Part shown: piece by piece, positions 55,680 to 63,939 of the stretch | Layout: each line of letters starts with the position of its first letter | Numbering within the stretch: position 1 is the first letter of the stretch | Program-made: the position numbers and the translations under genes | Source: Sphingomonas sp. OK281 | GTDB taxonomy: Bacteria; Pseudomonadota; Alphaproteobacteria; Sphingomonadales; Sphingomonadaceae | DNA: 64,000 bases | Reading direction: 5' to 3' | Assembly: GCF_900115295.1 (NCBI RefSeq) | Contig: NZ_FOVZ01000001.1 | Coordinates: forward strand, 372,001-436,000 | The notes under the pieces: model-generated | Database searches by the model: none | Told to the model about the DNA's origin: nothing | The model's input: only the letters and a program-made list of their open reading frames with translations

Positions 55680-56538
55680 GTTAGGTCCTCGCACCAAATC
55701 GCTGGTTGTCGCGATGGCGATCGCTGCCAGCGCACCGTTGCTCCTCGGCGCGGCTGATCCGCCAGCCTGGACGCGCACTCAAGCCCCGTTCCCGATCGCC
55801 GGCCCGATCACCTATGTCGGCAGCGAAGGTATCGCCGCCTACCTCATCAAGACCAGCGCCGGCGCTATCCTGATCGACGGCACGCTCGCCGAGAATGCGG
55901 GTATGATCGAACGCAACATCGCCGCCGCTGGAGTACGCCCGCGCGACGTAAAGCTGATCCTCGTTACCCACGCACACTTCGATCACGCTGCGGGTGTCCC
56001 TGCGCTCAAGCGCGCAACCGGCGCTCGCGTGGTCGCAGGCGCTCGCGATGTCCGCGCGCTCGAAACCGGCACTCCGCCCGGCGAGACCAACTACGGCGTC
56101 ATCCGCTTCCCGCCCGTCCACGTCGACCGCGGCATCCGAGACGGCGAGACGGTAACGCTCGGCACCACCACGCTGACCGCACGCGCGACGCCCGGCCACA
56201 CGCCCGGCTGCACGACCTGGACGATGCGAATCCCTGCCAAGCCGCGCCCGCTCGACGTCGTGTTTCCGTGCAGCGTCAGCGTCGCGGGCAACCGTCTGAT
56301 CGGCAACCGCGCCTATCCCGGCATCGTCGCCGACTACCGCCGCAGTATCGCGATGCTCGGCACGCTGCATGCCGACATCGTCCTGCCGTCGCATCCCGAA
56401 CTCGCAGATGTCATTGCACGGGGCAGAAGCCGCCAAGCCGGCAACACGACCGCGTTTGTCGATCCGACGTTGCTCCCGAAGATCGTCGCGAAGGCCAGGG
56501 TCGCGTTCGACGCGGATCTCGCCAAGCAGACGCGCTGA
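55609..56538 (+). CDS. Subclass B3 metallo-beta-lactamase
   Basis: The product has the B3 zinc motif THAHFDHAAG (His121, His123, Asp125, His126 in this numbering), the second-site His in ATPGHTPGCTTW and a third His in LPSHPE. It would hydrolyse beta-lactams or a related ester in the periplasm. A hydrophobic export signal (SLVVAMAIAASAPLLLGAA) lies at about residues 30-48, behind an unusual Pro/Gly/Arg-rich stretch encoded by a palindromic repeat. ATG 55609 has a very strong GGAGG site; ATG 55714 is the alternative and would leave a short signal with no basic residues. B3 enzymes are common chromosomal genes in sphingomonads and Caulobacter. Confidence 0.85.
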   Translation: MQRLPLAAPSVRLRLPAPPGGGGSLGPRTKSLVVAMAIAASAPLLLGAADPPAWTRTQAPFPIAGPITYVGSEGIAAYLIKTSAGAILIDGTLAENAGMIERNIAAAGVRPRDVKLILVTHAHFDHAAGVPALKRATGARVVAGARDVRALETGTPPGETNYGVIRFPPVHVDRGIRDGETVTLGTTTLTARATPGHTPGCTTWTMRIPAKPRPLDVVFPCSVSVAGNRLIGNRAYPGIVADYRRSIAMLGTLHADIVLPSHPELADVIARGRSRQAGNTTAFVDPTLLPKIVAKARVAFDADLAKQTR

Positions 56539-56544
56539 GCGGCG

Positions 56545-57198
56545 ATGCTGGTCCTTTGCGGCATCGCGGTGATCGTCGCGGGCTTCCTGCTCCGGTTCAA
56601 TCCGCTGCTCGTCGTCGCCGTCTCCGCGCTCGTCACCGGCCTTGCCGCCGGGATAGCCCCGCTCGCGATCCTCGCCGCGTTCGGGAAGGCATTCAACGAG
56701 AACCGCTACGTCACGGTGATCTACATCGTCCTCCCGGTGATTGGGATGCTCGAACGCCACGGACTTCAGGAACGCGCCCGGCTCGCGATCGGCAAGCTCA
56801 AGGGCGCCACCGTGGGGCGTTTCCTCACCGGCTACCTCCTGTTCCGCCAGCTCACCGCAGCGCTCGGCCTGACCTCGATCGCGGGCCCGGCGCAGAGCGT
56901 CCGCCCGCTGGTCGCACCGATGGCCGAAGCCGTCGCCGAGGCGCAAGGCTTGCCATCCGGTGGCGACCGCATCCCCGCGATGGCCGCCGCAACCGACAAT
57001 ATCGGGCTGTTCTTCGGCGAGGACATCTTCATCGCGATCGGTTCGATCCTGCTGATGAAGGGCGTCCTCGAAGGCTACGGCATCGTCATCCAGCCGCTCC
57101 ACCTCTCGATGTGGGCAATCCCGACCGCGATCGCCGCGTTCGTGATTCATGGCTTCCGCCTCTGGCTGCTCGACCGCCGATTGGCACGCGTGCGATGA
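56545..57198 (+). CDS. DUF969 membrane protein (transporter-like pair, part 1)
   Basis: The 217-residue protein has several membrane helices (VLCGIAVIVAGFLLRF; LLVVAVSALVTGLAAGIAPL) and conserved loops (FNENRYVTVIYIVLPVIGML; DRIPAMAAATDNIGLFFGED). It belongs to DUF969, which is found almost always beside DUF979. The pair is presumed to form a permease, often near peptidase genes. It starts 6 bp after the beta-lactamase stop and overlaps the next gene by ATGA. Confidence 0.85.
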   Translation: MLVLCGIAVIVAGFLLRFNPLLVVAVSALVTGLAAGIAPLAILAAFGKAFNENRYVTVIYIVLPVIGMLERHGLQERARLAIGKLKGATVGRFLTGYLLFRQLTAALGLTSIAGPAQSVRPLVAPMAEAVAEAQGLPSGGDRIPAMAAATDNIGLFFGEDIFIAIGSILLMKGVLEGYGIVIQPLHLSMWAIPTAIAAFVIHGFRLWLLDRRLARVR

Positions 57199-58136
57199 TC
57201 GGCACCGGCTTCATCTACGGCGTCGCCGGCTTGATGTTCGCGGTGTTCGCAGTCCTGAGCGCCACCGACAACGCCAACCCGAAGCGTTTCGGCAACGCGG
57301 TGTTCTACGCAGTGCTGGCGATCAGCTTCCTGCTGGGTGGAAAGATCGGTGATGTCGGCAACGGCGTTCTCGTCCTGGCTCTCGTCGCGATCGCCGGCTC
57401 GGGCGCGATGGGCAGGGGCGGGCGTGCTACGACTACGCTCGACGAACGGCGTGCCGAAGCCACCCGGCTGGGCAACCGGATATTCCTACCCGCACTAATC
57501 ATTCCGGCCGCAGCACTCGGTGGAACGGTCCTGTTCCGCGCCGCCCCGACCCTAGTCCACCCCAAGCAGGCAACCCTCGTCGCGCTGACCTGCGGCGTCC
57601 TGATCGCACTGGTCGCGATGCACCTATGGTTCCGCCCCCGCATCGCCACACCACTCGCGGAAGGCGTCAGGTTAATGGACGCGATCGGCTGGGCCGCCGT
57701 GTTACCCCAGATGCTCGCCAGCCTCGGGGCAGTGTTCGCGCTCGCCGGCGTCGGCGACGTAGTCGGCGGTCTGGCCGGTCACGCGATTCCGGAGGGGAGC
57801 CTGATCGGCGCGGTGCTCGCCTATACGCTCGGCATGGCGTTGTTCACGATGATCATGGGCAACGCGTTCGCCGCGTTTCCGGTGATGGCAGCGGCGATCG
57901 GCATTCCGCTGCTCGTGCGCCACTATGGCGGCGACCCCGCGGTGGTCGCGGCGATCGGCATGCTCAGCGGGTTCTGCGGCACGCTGATGACGCCGATGGC
58001 GGCGAACTTCAATCTCGTCCCCGCCGCGCTACTCGAGTTGAAGAACAAGAACGCCGTCATCCGCGCGCAGATACCGACCGCACTCCCGCTGCTCGCGGTC
58101 AATATTGGCTTGCTCTACTGGCTGGGCTTCCGCTGA
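57195..58136 (+). CDS. DUF979 membrane protein (transporter-like pair, part 2)
   Basis: From ATG 57195, overlapping the DUF969 stop, the 313-residue protein has about nine hydrophobic segments. Typical parts are SATDNANPKRFGNAVFYAVL, FLLGGKIGDVGNGVLVLAL, MIMGNAFAAFPVMAAAIGIP and GFCGTLMTPMAANFNLVPAALL, matching DUF979. The frame upstream of 57195 is a shadow of the neighbouring genes. The substrate is unknown. Its last 22 bp overlap the convergent cupin gene. Confidence 0.85.
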   Translation: MIGTGFIYGVAGLMFAVFAVLSATDNANPKRFGNAVFYAVLAISFLLGGKIGDVGNGVLVLALVAIAGSGAMGRGGRATTTLDERRAEATRLGNRIFLPALIIPAAALGGTVLFRAAPTLVHPKQATLVALTCGVLIALVAMHLWFRPRIATPLAEGVRLMDAIGWAAVLPQMLASLGAVFALAGVGDVVGGLAGHAIPEGSLIGAVLAYTLGMALFTMIMGNAFAAFPVMAAAIGIPLLVRHYGGDPAVVAAIGMLSGFCGTLMTPMAANFNLVPAALLELKNKNAVIRAQIPTALPLLAVNIGLLYWLGFR

Positions 58137-58606
58137 CCTGACGTCCTGATCTTCGTCCCGAGCATGACCAGCTTGTCATCGATCCCGAACCAGTGCGGCG
58201 TCCCCGCCGGGATCAGGAACACGTCGCCGACCGCAAGCTTCCGCGTCGTGCCACCCTCGATCCGGTCGCCTTCGACAAGGCCCGGAAAGCGCAGCTTGGG
58301 CGCGATCAGCGCACCGCCCGAGACGAGCGTTCCCGAACCCGCCATCACGGTCGCATATTCGGCCTCGTCCGGATGCACCGCAGGCTTGCCCGGCGCCTTC
58401 CAATATTCGAGCGAGGCGCTCGTCCCGTCCGCCTGCACCAGCGACGCCATGGCGAACCCCTGGCCCGGCTTCATCGTCTTTTCCAACGCAGCGATCCGCG
58501 CACGCACGTCGGCCGATCCAGCAAAGCTCGTCGGATCGCCTGCAGTCTGCGCGGGTAGGGAGGAGGTCGCGGCGACGGCGACCGCAGCCGCGAGCAACAG
58601 CCGCAT
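58115..58606 (-). CDS. Secreted cupin-domain protein
   Basis: The roughly 163-residue protein has a signal peptide (RLLLAAAVAVAATSSLPAQT) and a single cupin domain: HPDEAEYATVMAGSGTLVSG and FLIPAGTPHWFGIDD, with His residues for a metal. ATG 58606 or GTG 58609 is possible; both overlap the stop of the oxidoreductase gene. It may bind or modify a sugar-derived acid with its neighbours (inference). Confidence 0.8.
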   Translation of the reverse strand: MRLLLAAAVAVAATSSLPAQTAGDPTSFAGSADVRARIAALEKTMKPGQGFAMASLVQADGTSASLEYWKAPGKPAVHPDEAEYATVMAGSGTLVSGGALIAPKLRFPGLVEGDRIEGGTTRKLAVGDVFLIPAGTPHWFGIDDKLVMLGTKIRTSGQRKPSQ

Positions 58607-59700
58607 CACAGCTTCACCGTCCGGTCTTCGCGCACCGACCGATAGATCGCCTCGACGATCCGCATGTCACGCAAGCCCTCTTCGCCCGAGACGATCGGCT
58701 CGCGCCCGTCGAGAATACACTCCGCCAGATGATCGAGCTGCCCTGCGAACTGCGTCTTGCCGGGCCCTGGCGGGGGGCTGGTGATCGCGGTCTCGCGACC
58801 GTCGCCGCCGGTCCACATCTTGTTACCATCGTAGCGCGTCGCCGGTTCCAACTCGATGCGGCCCTTGTTGCCCATCAGCAGGATATGGTTCTGATTGGCG
58901 CTGTACATCGACTGGCACCCGGCGATCGCACCCGACGGGAATTCGAGCGTCCATTCGATCATGTCCTCGACCTCGCGAAAACGCGGATCGCGACGGTCGG
59001 TGGATTCGCGTGCGGTGACCGCGATCGGCTCCTCGCCGGTCATGTAGCGCGCCGCCTGCAGACTGTAGATGCCCATGTCCATCAGCGATCCGCCGCCGGA
59101 CAGCGCACGCTTCAACCGCCACTTGGTCGGGTCGCCTTGAACGAAACCATGCTCTGAACGGACGTAGCGGATCTTGCCCGCCGCACCGGACTTGGCGAGC
59201 CGCATCGCTTCCCGGTTGAACGGCTCGAAGTGGCAGCGATACCCGATCATCAGCTTCTTGCCGGCGGTCTTGCACGCCCTGATCATCGCCTCGCATTCGG
59301 CGACGGAGATCGCCATCGGCTTCTCGCACATGACATGCTTGCCGGCCTTGGCGGCGCGGATCGTATATTCTGCGTGCATCGAATTGGGCAGACAGACGTA
59401 GACGATGTCGACGTCGGGATTGTCGCGGATGCGGTCGAAATCGGCGTAGGTATAGATCGATCGCTCGGGCACGCCGTATTTCGTCGCGGTCGCGAGCGCC
59501 TTGTTCCGGTCGCCGCTGACCAGCGCGGTGACGCGCGAATGCTCGCAATTGACGAACTGCGGCAGGATCGTCCCCAACCCGTAATAGCCGAGCCCGACGA
59601 TCGCGTAGCCGAGCTTGCGCGGGGGCGCCGCACAGGCTGCGCTCGACGTTGCCGCCAGCGTGGCAGCCGCAACGAGCAGATCACGTCTTCCGAGTTCCAT
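58606..59700 (-). CDS. Exported Gfo/Idh/MocA-family oxidoreductase (glucose-fructose oxidoreductase-like)
   Basis: From ATG 59700 the 364-residue protein has a twin-arginine signal (ELGRRDLLVAAATLAATSS), an NAD(P)-binding Rossmann fold (YAIVGLGYYGLGTILPQF) and the family EKPM motif in VMCEKPMAISVAECEAMI. GGGSLMDMGIYSLQAARYMTG matches glucose-fructose oxidoreductases. These are exported with the cofactor bound and oxidise sugars to lactones. A lactonase and a gluconokinase gene adjacent support an oxidative glucose/gluconate route. GGGGAGGG lies before the ATG. Confidence 0.88.
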   Translation of the reverse strand: MELGRRDLLVAAATLAATSSAACAAPPRKLGYAIVGLGYYGLGTILPQFVNCEHSRVTALVSGDRNKALATATKYGVPERSIYTYADFDRIRDNPDVDIVYVCLPNSMHAEYTIRAAKAGKHVMCEKPMAISVAECEAMIRACKTAGKKLMIGYRCHFEPFNREAMRLAKSGAAGKIRYVRSEHGFVQGDPTKWRLKRALSGGGSLMDMGIYSLQAARYMTGEEPIAVTARESTDRRDPRFREVEDMIEWTLEFPSGAIAGCQSMYSANQNHILLMGNKGRIELEPATRYDGNKMWTGGDGRETAITSPPPGPGKTQFAGQLDHLAECILDGREPIVSGEEGLRDMRIVEAIYRSVREDRTVKL

Positions 59701-60290
59701 TACACAGCCCTCCCCAGGCGGTTTTCGTCGTGGACAGGTCTCTCGTGCAGGATCCAGTCTAGCGCGAGATCGCAGGTGCGATCGGGTGACAGTCCGGCAG
59801 GAAGGGTGATCGCACGCTCGTCCGAACCGGGCCTTTCGAGAGTCACGATCTGGCTCGTAAGCAGGCTTGCCGGCATGTAGTGGCCGGAACGATGGGCCAG
59901 GCGTCGCGACAGTTCGCCTTGATCTGTCGTGTCGAGGAAGACGAACAACAGCGGGATACTCGCGGTACGGGACAGCTGGTCGCGATAGCTGCGCTTCAGG
60001 GCCGAACATGCGGCGACTGCCACGATTTCGATATCCGCTGTCTCGCGTAGGGCGTCGGCGACGCGGTCGAGCCAAGGCCAGCGATCCTCGTCGTCGAGTG
60101 GTCGGCCGGAGCGCATCTTGTCGACGTTGCTCGCGGAATGGAACGCGTCGCCTTCCAGGAAGCTGCACCCGAGGCGCGAAGCCAAGGCTGCGCCGATCGT
60201 CGACTTTCCGCTGCCGCTGACCCCCATCACGATGACTGCGTAGCGCGCGTCGGCGACCGACGAATTGGGAAGATCTTCAAGGGGATGCAC
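59700..60290 (-). CDS. Gluconokinase
   Basis: The P-loop VMGVSGSGKSTIGAALASRLG is followed by FLEGDAFHSASNVDKMRSGRPLDDEDRWPWL, the typical gluconate-kinase block, and HRSGHYMPASLLTSQ. It phosphorylates gluconate to 6-phosphogluconate. The start is set at GTG 60290, giving 196 residues; the open frame extends to 60428 but adds atypical sequence, and family members are about 170 residues. The stop overlaps the oxidoreductase start by one base. Confidence 0.88.
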   Translation of the reverse strand: MHPLEDLPNSSVADARYAVIVMGVSGSGKSTIGAALASRLGCSFLEGDAFHSASNVDKMRSGRPLDDEDRWPWLDRVADALRETADIEIVAVAACSALKRSYRDQLSRTASIPLLFVFLDTTDQGELSRRLAHRSGHYMPASLLTSQIVTLERPGSDERAITLPAGLSPDRTCDLALDWILHERPVHDENRLGRAV

Positions 60291-60466
60291 GGTCCGTCCA
60301 TAGTCTGGCAGATCGGTCCTGCCTATTACGACCTTGGTCGTGATCGAAGAATGGCAGGCCCTGTGCGCATCAAGCGCTTCGCAGCGTCCGGACGTGACGG
60401 CGTTGCCTCCCGCGATGGCATGACGCATGACCGGGCATCAAGATCCGCAGCGCAAGAGGACGCAGG

Positions 60467-61597
60467 ATGAGCGAATGGACGACGACACGGCGGTCCGCGT
60501 TGACCGCGATGGCGGTAACGATCGCGTTCCCGGCTGCAGCCCGACGGGGTACGACGCGGCCCGGCGTCCGGCCGGTCACGCTGATCGCCGGGACCTATGC
60601 GCGCGAGAGCGGCAAGGGGGTGTATCCGGTCACGTTCGATCCCGCGCACGACACGTGGCGGGTGGGAACGCCGATCGCCGGGATCGACGACGCCTCGTTC
60701 GGGATCGGTGACGGACCGGGGAGCGCCTATTACCTCGTCCGCGAAGGCAGCACGGGGCAGGTTTCTGCGTACGCGCCAAGCTGGACGCGGGCCGGTACGG
60801 CGCCGACCGGGGGTGCCGATCCGTGTTACATCGCGCTCGACCGTGCCAGCGCCTGCCTCGCGGTCGCCAATTATTCGAGCGGTAGCGTGGCGTTTCACCG
60901 GCTCGACCAACGCACCGGCGTGCCCGGCGAGCCGACGCTGTTCCACCATACCGGCAATGGCCCCAACCACGATCGACAGGAAACACCGCACGCGCACTGG
61001 GTCGGGTTCAGCCCGGATCGGCACTGGCTGCATTCGGTCGATCTCGGCGCGGACACGATCTTCGCCTATCGTTTCGACCCGAGCGCGCGGACGCTTGCCG
61101 AACCGGTCGCGGCGTGGCGCGCGCCAGCGGGCGCCGGACCGCGCCATCTGGTACGGCATCCGACCCGACGGATCGCCTATGTGGTGTGCGAGCTCTCGAA
61201 TACGCTGATTACGCTCGATGCGCGCGACGACGGCAGTTTCTTCACCCGGCATATGATCTCCACGCTGCCGGCCGGGCATCGCGGCGCGTCGCAGGCGGCG
61301 CATATCGCGATCGACCGAGCCGGGCGGCGAATCTATGTCTCCAACCGTGGGGATGACAGCATCGCGGTGTTCGCACTCGACGGCGACGGCCAGCCGACCC
61401 TGATGCAACACATCGCGAGCGGAGGAAGCTGGCCGCGTTTCTTCCTGTTGATCGAGGTGCAGCGCTGGTTGGTGGTCGCCAACGAACGGTCGGGTACGCT
61501 CGCTATCCTGCGCGTCGAATCCGACGGACGGCTGACCGCAACCGGGCAAACCTTAGCGGTGCCGGGCGCCGTGTTCCTGGGCGAACGTCAGGCGTAG
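60467..61597 (+). CDS. Exported lactonase, 6-phosphogluconolactonase-like beta-propeller
   Basis: The 376-residue protein has an N-terminal signal with Tat-like TTRRSALTAMAVTIAFPAAA and a seven-bladed propeller of the lactonase family: LIAGTYARESGKGVYPVTFD, CYIALDRASACLAVANYSSGS, ETPHAHWVGFSPDRHWLHSVD, GAGPRHLVRHPTRRIAYVV, and IYVSNRGDDSIAVF. It would open sugar lactones formed by the oxidoreductase encoded divergently. AGGACGCAGG lies before ATG 60467. Confidence 0.88.
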   Translation: MSEWTTTRRSALTAMAVTIAFPAAARRGTTRPGVRPVTLIAGTYARESGKGVYPVTFDPAHDTWRVGTPIAGIDDASFGIGDGPGSAYYLVREGSTGQVSAYAPSWTRAGTAPTGGADPCYIALDRASACLAVANYSSGSVAFHRLDQRTGVPGEPTLFHHTGNGPNHDRQETPHAHWVGFSPDRHWLHSVDLGADTIFAYRFDPSARTLAEPVAAWRAPAGAGPRHLVRHPTRRIAYVVCELSNTLITLDARDDGSFFTRHMISTLPAGHRGASQAAHIAIDRAGRRIYVSNRGDDSIAVFALDGDGQPTLMQHIASGGSWPRFFLLIEVQRWLVVANERSGTLAILRVESDGRLTATGQTLAVPGAVFLGERQA

Positions 61598-62220
61598 ACG
61601 GTCAGGATTACGGCGCTTCAATAGCGGAATGGTAGCCTGGTAGCGCTGCTGATCTCCGAAGCGGTCTGCGTGGGTCTGCAGGTCGATGGTTTGCCGCAGG
61701 AGCGGAGCATCGCCGGGCGTACCGACGGGCTGACCTGGACGACCTGGCGTGTTCGGCTGAACCATTTTCAGGTCGATGCGTCGAGAAAGGCATCGCTGGC
61801 GAGCGCGAATGTCGCCACCGATCCGCCGCATCGGACGCTGGCCCGAAAGCTTATCCGGCCCTACCTCCTATGGTGTGAAACCGCGGCGCGCTAGTTCGGG
61901 GCTGGTGTGCTTAGCCCTTCGGGATATTGCGCTGAACTTCGTGCGGAGATGCTGCGCGCCCTATGCGGCGAGCAGCCGTCCGTCGCCATGGATCCGGCGC
62001 TTTGCCTGCAGATTGCGACGCTCGTCGGATCGCCGCACGCCTTCTGTAGCGGGCAATACCGCCAGCATGTCGACAACCGGAGCCTATTGGCATATCCTCG
62101 CCACTGAAAGGACGGTCGCAGTTCGGCGCGCTCTTGCCGAAGTGGATGGGGCCGCGTCGCTTGTCGAGTTCTGCAAAGCCCACGCTCCGGGACGCTGGCG
62201 CGAGAAATGACAGCTATCCT
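61598..62220. other. About 0.6 kb without a supported gene
   Basis: Several short frames on both strands look partly protein-like but lack starts or family matches, for example SPSGYCAELRAEMLRALCGE near 61915-61975 plus and SLVEFCKAHAPGRWREK ending at 62210 plus. The pieces lie in different frames on the same strand, which suggests a decayed gene. No identification is possible by eye. Confidence 0.4.
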
Positions 62221-63096
62221 TCAGGACTGGTCCGGTCCGGCGCCCACGTCCGCGAGGCCAAACTCGATTTCGGAGACGATTCGAATGGTGCCGCCCAGCC
62301 GTCGATAATGTTCCGCCCGGCGGTACGCGCCGCTGTTGCGGATCGAATAGCTGAACGGCGCGCGTCCGGCGATCATGAGCAGCGTCGTGGTGTTGCCGAC
62401 CGCCGACACGATCCGGCCGCCGAGCGCAGCGATCCGGTGGGCCAGCGCCCCGTCGCGCGGCTCGCCGAGGATCGCGATGCGCTCGCCGCTCAGTGGCCCC
62501 GTCGGGGCCGGACGGGGGGCGGGGCCGGGCTTGCGCGGCGGAGCCAGCCATTCGTCGAGCGCGATCCCGGTATGGTCGATCGCCTTGACGATCACCCAGC
62601 CGGCCGCGCGCGCATCGCTGAGCGCGTCGTGATGCTTGTGCGCGATCCCGAGATATTGCGCGAGCAGGCCGAGGCGGTGGCTCTCCAGGTCAGGCCAGGC
62701 GCGCTTGGCAACCCGCACGCTGTCGAGCCACACCGTCTCGATCGGCGGACGGTCATGAACCCGGCAAGCCGCCGCAAGCGCGCCCTTGTCGAAATACGAG
62801 TGCGCAACCGTCGTGCGGCCGTTCAGATGACGATCGACGATGGCATGGACGTCCGCGAAGCTCGGCTGGCCGACGACGTGATGTTCGGCGATGCCGTGGA
62901 TCCGCGTGTTGAACAGGTGGAATTCGTCGCGCGGGTCGACGAGTGTCTCGTAGTCGAAGATCTCGCGGCCGTCGCGGAATCCGACGATGCCGATCTGGCA
63001 GATGCTGCTGACCCGCGAACATGCGGTCTCAACGTCGATGACGACGAAGTCGGGGAGTAGGGCGGCGGCATCGGCGAGCATCGCGGTCGAAAGCAT
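62221..63096 (-). CDS. DEDDh exonuclease with BRCT domain (PolC/epsilon-like)
   Basis: The 291-residue protein has an exonuclease domain with FVVIDVETA (DxE motif), TRIHGIAEHHV, AHSYFDKGALAAAC and KHHDALSDARAAG (final His and Asp). A C-terminal BRCT-like domain follows after a Pro-rich linker: SGERIAILGEPRDGALAHRI, GGRIVSAVGNTTTLLMIAGR. It is probably a 3'-5' DNA exonuclease for repair. ATG 63096 is chosen; GTG 63111 is possible. The BRCT fusion is seen in many bacterial epsilon-like proteins. Confidence 0.85.
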   Translation of the reverse strand: MLSTAMLADAAALLPDFVVIDVETACSRVSSICQIGIVGFRDGREIFDYETLVDPRDEFHLFNTRIHGIAEHHVVGQPSFADVHAIVDRHLNGRTTVAHSYFDKGALAAACRVHDRPPIETVWLDSVRVAKRAWPDLESHRLGLLAQYLGIAHKHHDALSDARAAGWVIVKAIDHTGIALDEWLAPPRKPGPAPRPAPTGPLSGERIAILGEPRDGALAHRIAALGGRIVSAVGNTTTLLMIAGRAPFSYSIRNSGAYRRAEHYRRLGGTIRIVSEIEFGLADVGAGPDQS

Positions 63097-63155
63097 CCTG
63101 CCCCCATGCACGCATGCGAGAGCTGGATAAACATCTTTGACGACAGCGGAAAAGC

Positions 63156-63232
63156 TGGTGCCCCCGGCGAGATTTGAACACGCGGCCTACGGTTTAGGAA
63201 ACCGTCGCTCTATCCGGCTGAGCTACGGGGGC
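63156..63232 (-). tRNA. tRNA-Arg (CCT)
   Basis: On the minus strand the 77 nt fold as a tRNA: acceptor GCCCCCG/CGGGGGC, a D-arm with AGCTCAGCCGGATAGAGC, anticodon stem ACGGT/ACCGT around TTCCTAA (anticodon CCT), a T-arm with GTTCAAATC, discriminator A and an encoded CCA. Confidence 0.95.
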
Positions 63233-63372
63233 ATCCGGTTGCGCAGTACGACGGTCGGATGAGGCGATCAAGCGCCCGGTTGGCGATCGGCCAAAGCTGA
63301 TTGCACGGCCGTCACGAGGCAGGGCAATCAGACCCGGCGCTCGGGTAGTGGGGTCGTGTCGAGGCGATCAAG

Positions 63373-63405
63373 GGCGACGGGTATCGCTTACGATGCCCCG
63401 TCGCC
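63373..63405 (-). terminator. Hairpin after the SWIB gene
   Basis: GGCGACGGG (63373-63381) and CCCGTCGCC (63397-63405) form a 9-bp stem with a 15-nt loop, 22 bp beyond the SWIB stop on the minus strand. The T-run is weak. Confidence 0.45.
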
Positions 63406-63427
63406 ACTTGCCGTGCAGTGCGGGCGG

Positions 63428-63688
63428 TTAGGCCTTGACGTGCTGCGAGATGTACTTGTTCATCTCGAACATCGTGCACTTGTCACGCCCGAAGACCTTC
63501 TTCAGCTTCTCGTCCGCGAGGATCTCGCGCTTGTTCTCAGGGTTCTGCAAATTGTGGGCCTTGATGTAGACCCAGACCTTGCTGATCACTTCGCTGCGCG
63601 GGAGTTTGTCGTTGCCGACGATCTCGCCGAGCTCGGGAGAGGGCTGGACGGGGGCGTGGATGCCGCCGGTCTTGGGAGCTGTAGCCAT
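63428..63688 (-). CDS. SWIB/MDM2-domain protein
   Basis: The 86-residue protein is almost entirely a SWIB domain: LPRSEVISKVWVYIKAHNLQ, ENKREILADEKLKKVFGRDK, MFEMNKYISQHVKA. In bacteria such proteins are small, DNA-associated and of uncertain role; some are fused to topoisomerase in chlamydiae. ATG 63688 has AAGGA at good spacing; ATG 63694 is too close to the site. Confidence 0.9.
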   Translation of the reverse strand: MATAPKTGGIHAPVQPSPELGEIVGNDKLPRSEVISKVWVYIKAHNLQNPENKREILADEKLKKVFGRDKCTMFEMNKYISQHVKA

Positions 63689-63735
63689 AAGCATTCCTTC
63701 CTGTTGCGCGCGTGCGTTGGGCACTGCGCGCGTGG

Positions 63736-63939
63736 TCACGCCTTGGTGAGCGCGTCCGCCTTGTGCGCTGCCTTGCCGCCCTTGTCACTCCTTACGATGA
63801 ACTGCGGCTCCTCCTTGGAGGCCTTGACGGTGTGTCCCTTGATCTTCGTATCGGCGGTCTGCTTCTTCTCGACCGTGCCATGCGCCTCGCCGCCGTGCGA
63901 TTTCCAGGTAACCTCGTCGCCCTTCTTCGGATCCTTCAT
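63736..63939 (-). CDS. DUF2945-family small protein
   Basis: The 67-residue protein (KKGDEVTWKSHGGEAHGTVE; HTVKASKEEPQFIVRSDKGG; AAHKADALTK) matches DUF2945, small SH3-like proteins sometimes annotated as hypervirulence-associated without proven function. ATG 63939 has AAGGAGA upstream. It precedes the SWIB gene by 47 bp on the same strand, so the two are probably co-transcribed. Confidence 0.88.
   Translation of the reverse strand: MKDPKKGDEVTWKSHGGEAHGTVEKKQTADTKIKGHTVKASKEEPQFIVRSDKGGKAAHKADALTKA

Noticed and set aside
55681..57150. 489-codon minus-strand frame opposite the beta-lactamase and DUF969 genes
   Set aside because: Shadow frame of Asp/Arg-rich composition; the plus strand has motif-proven genes.
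56268..57194. Upstream extension of the DUF979 frame
   Set aside because: Arg/Pro-rich shadow of neighbouring genes; the true start at 57195 overlaps the DUF969 stop.
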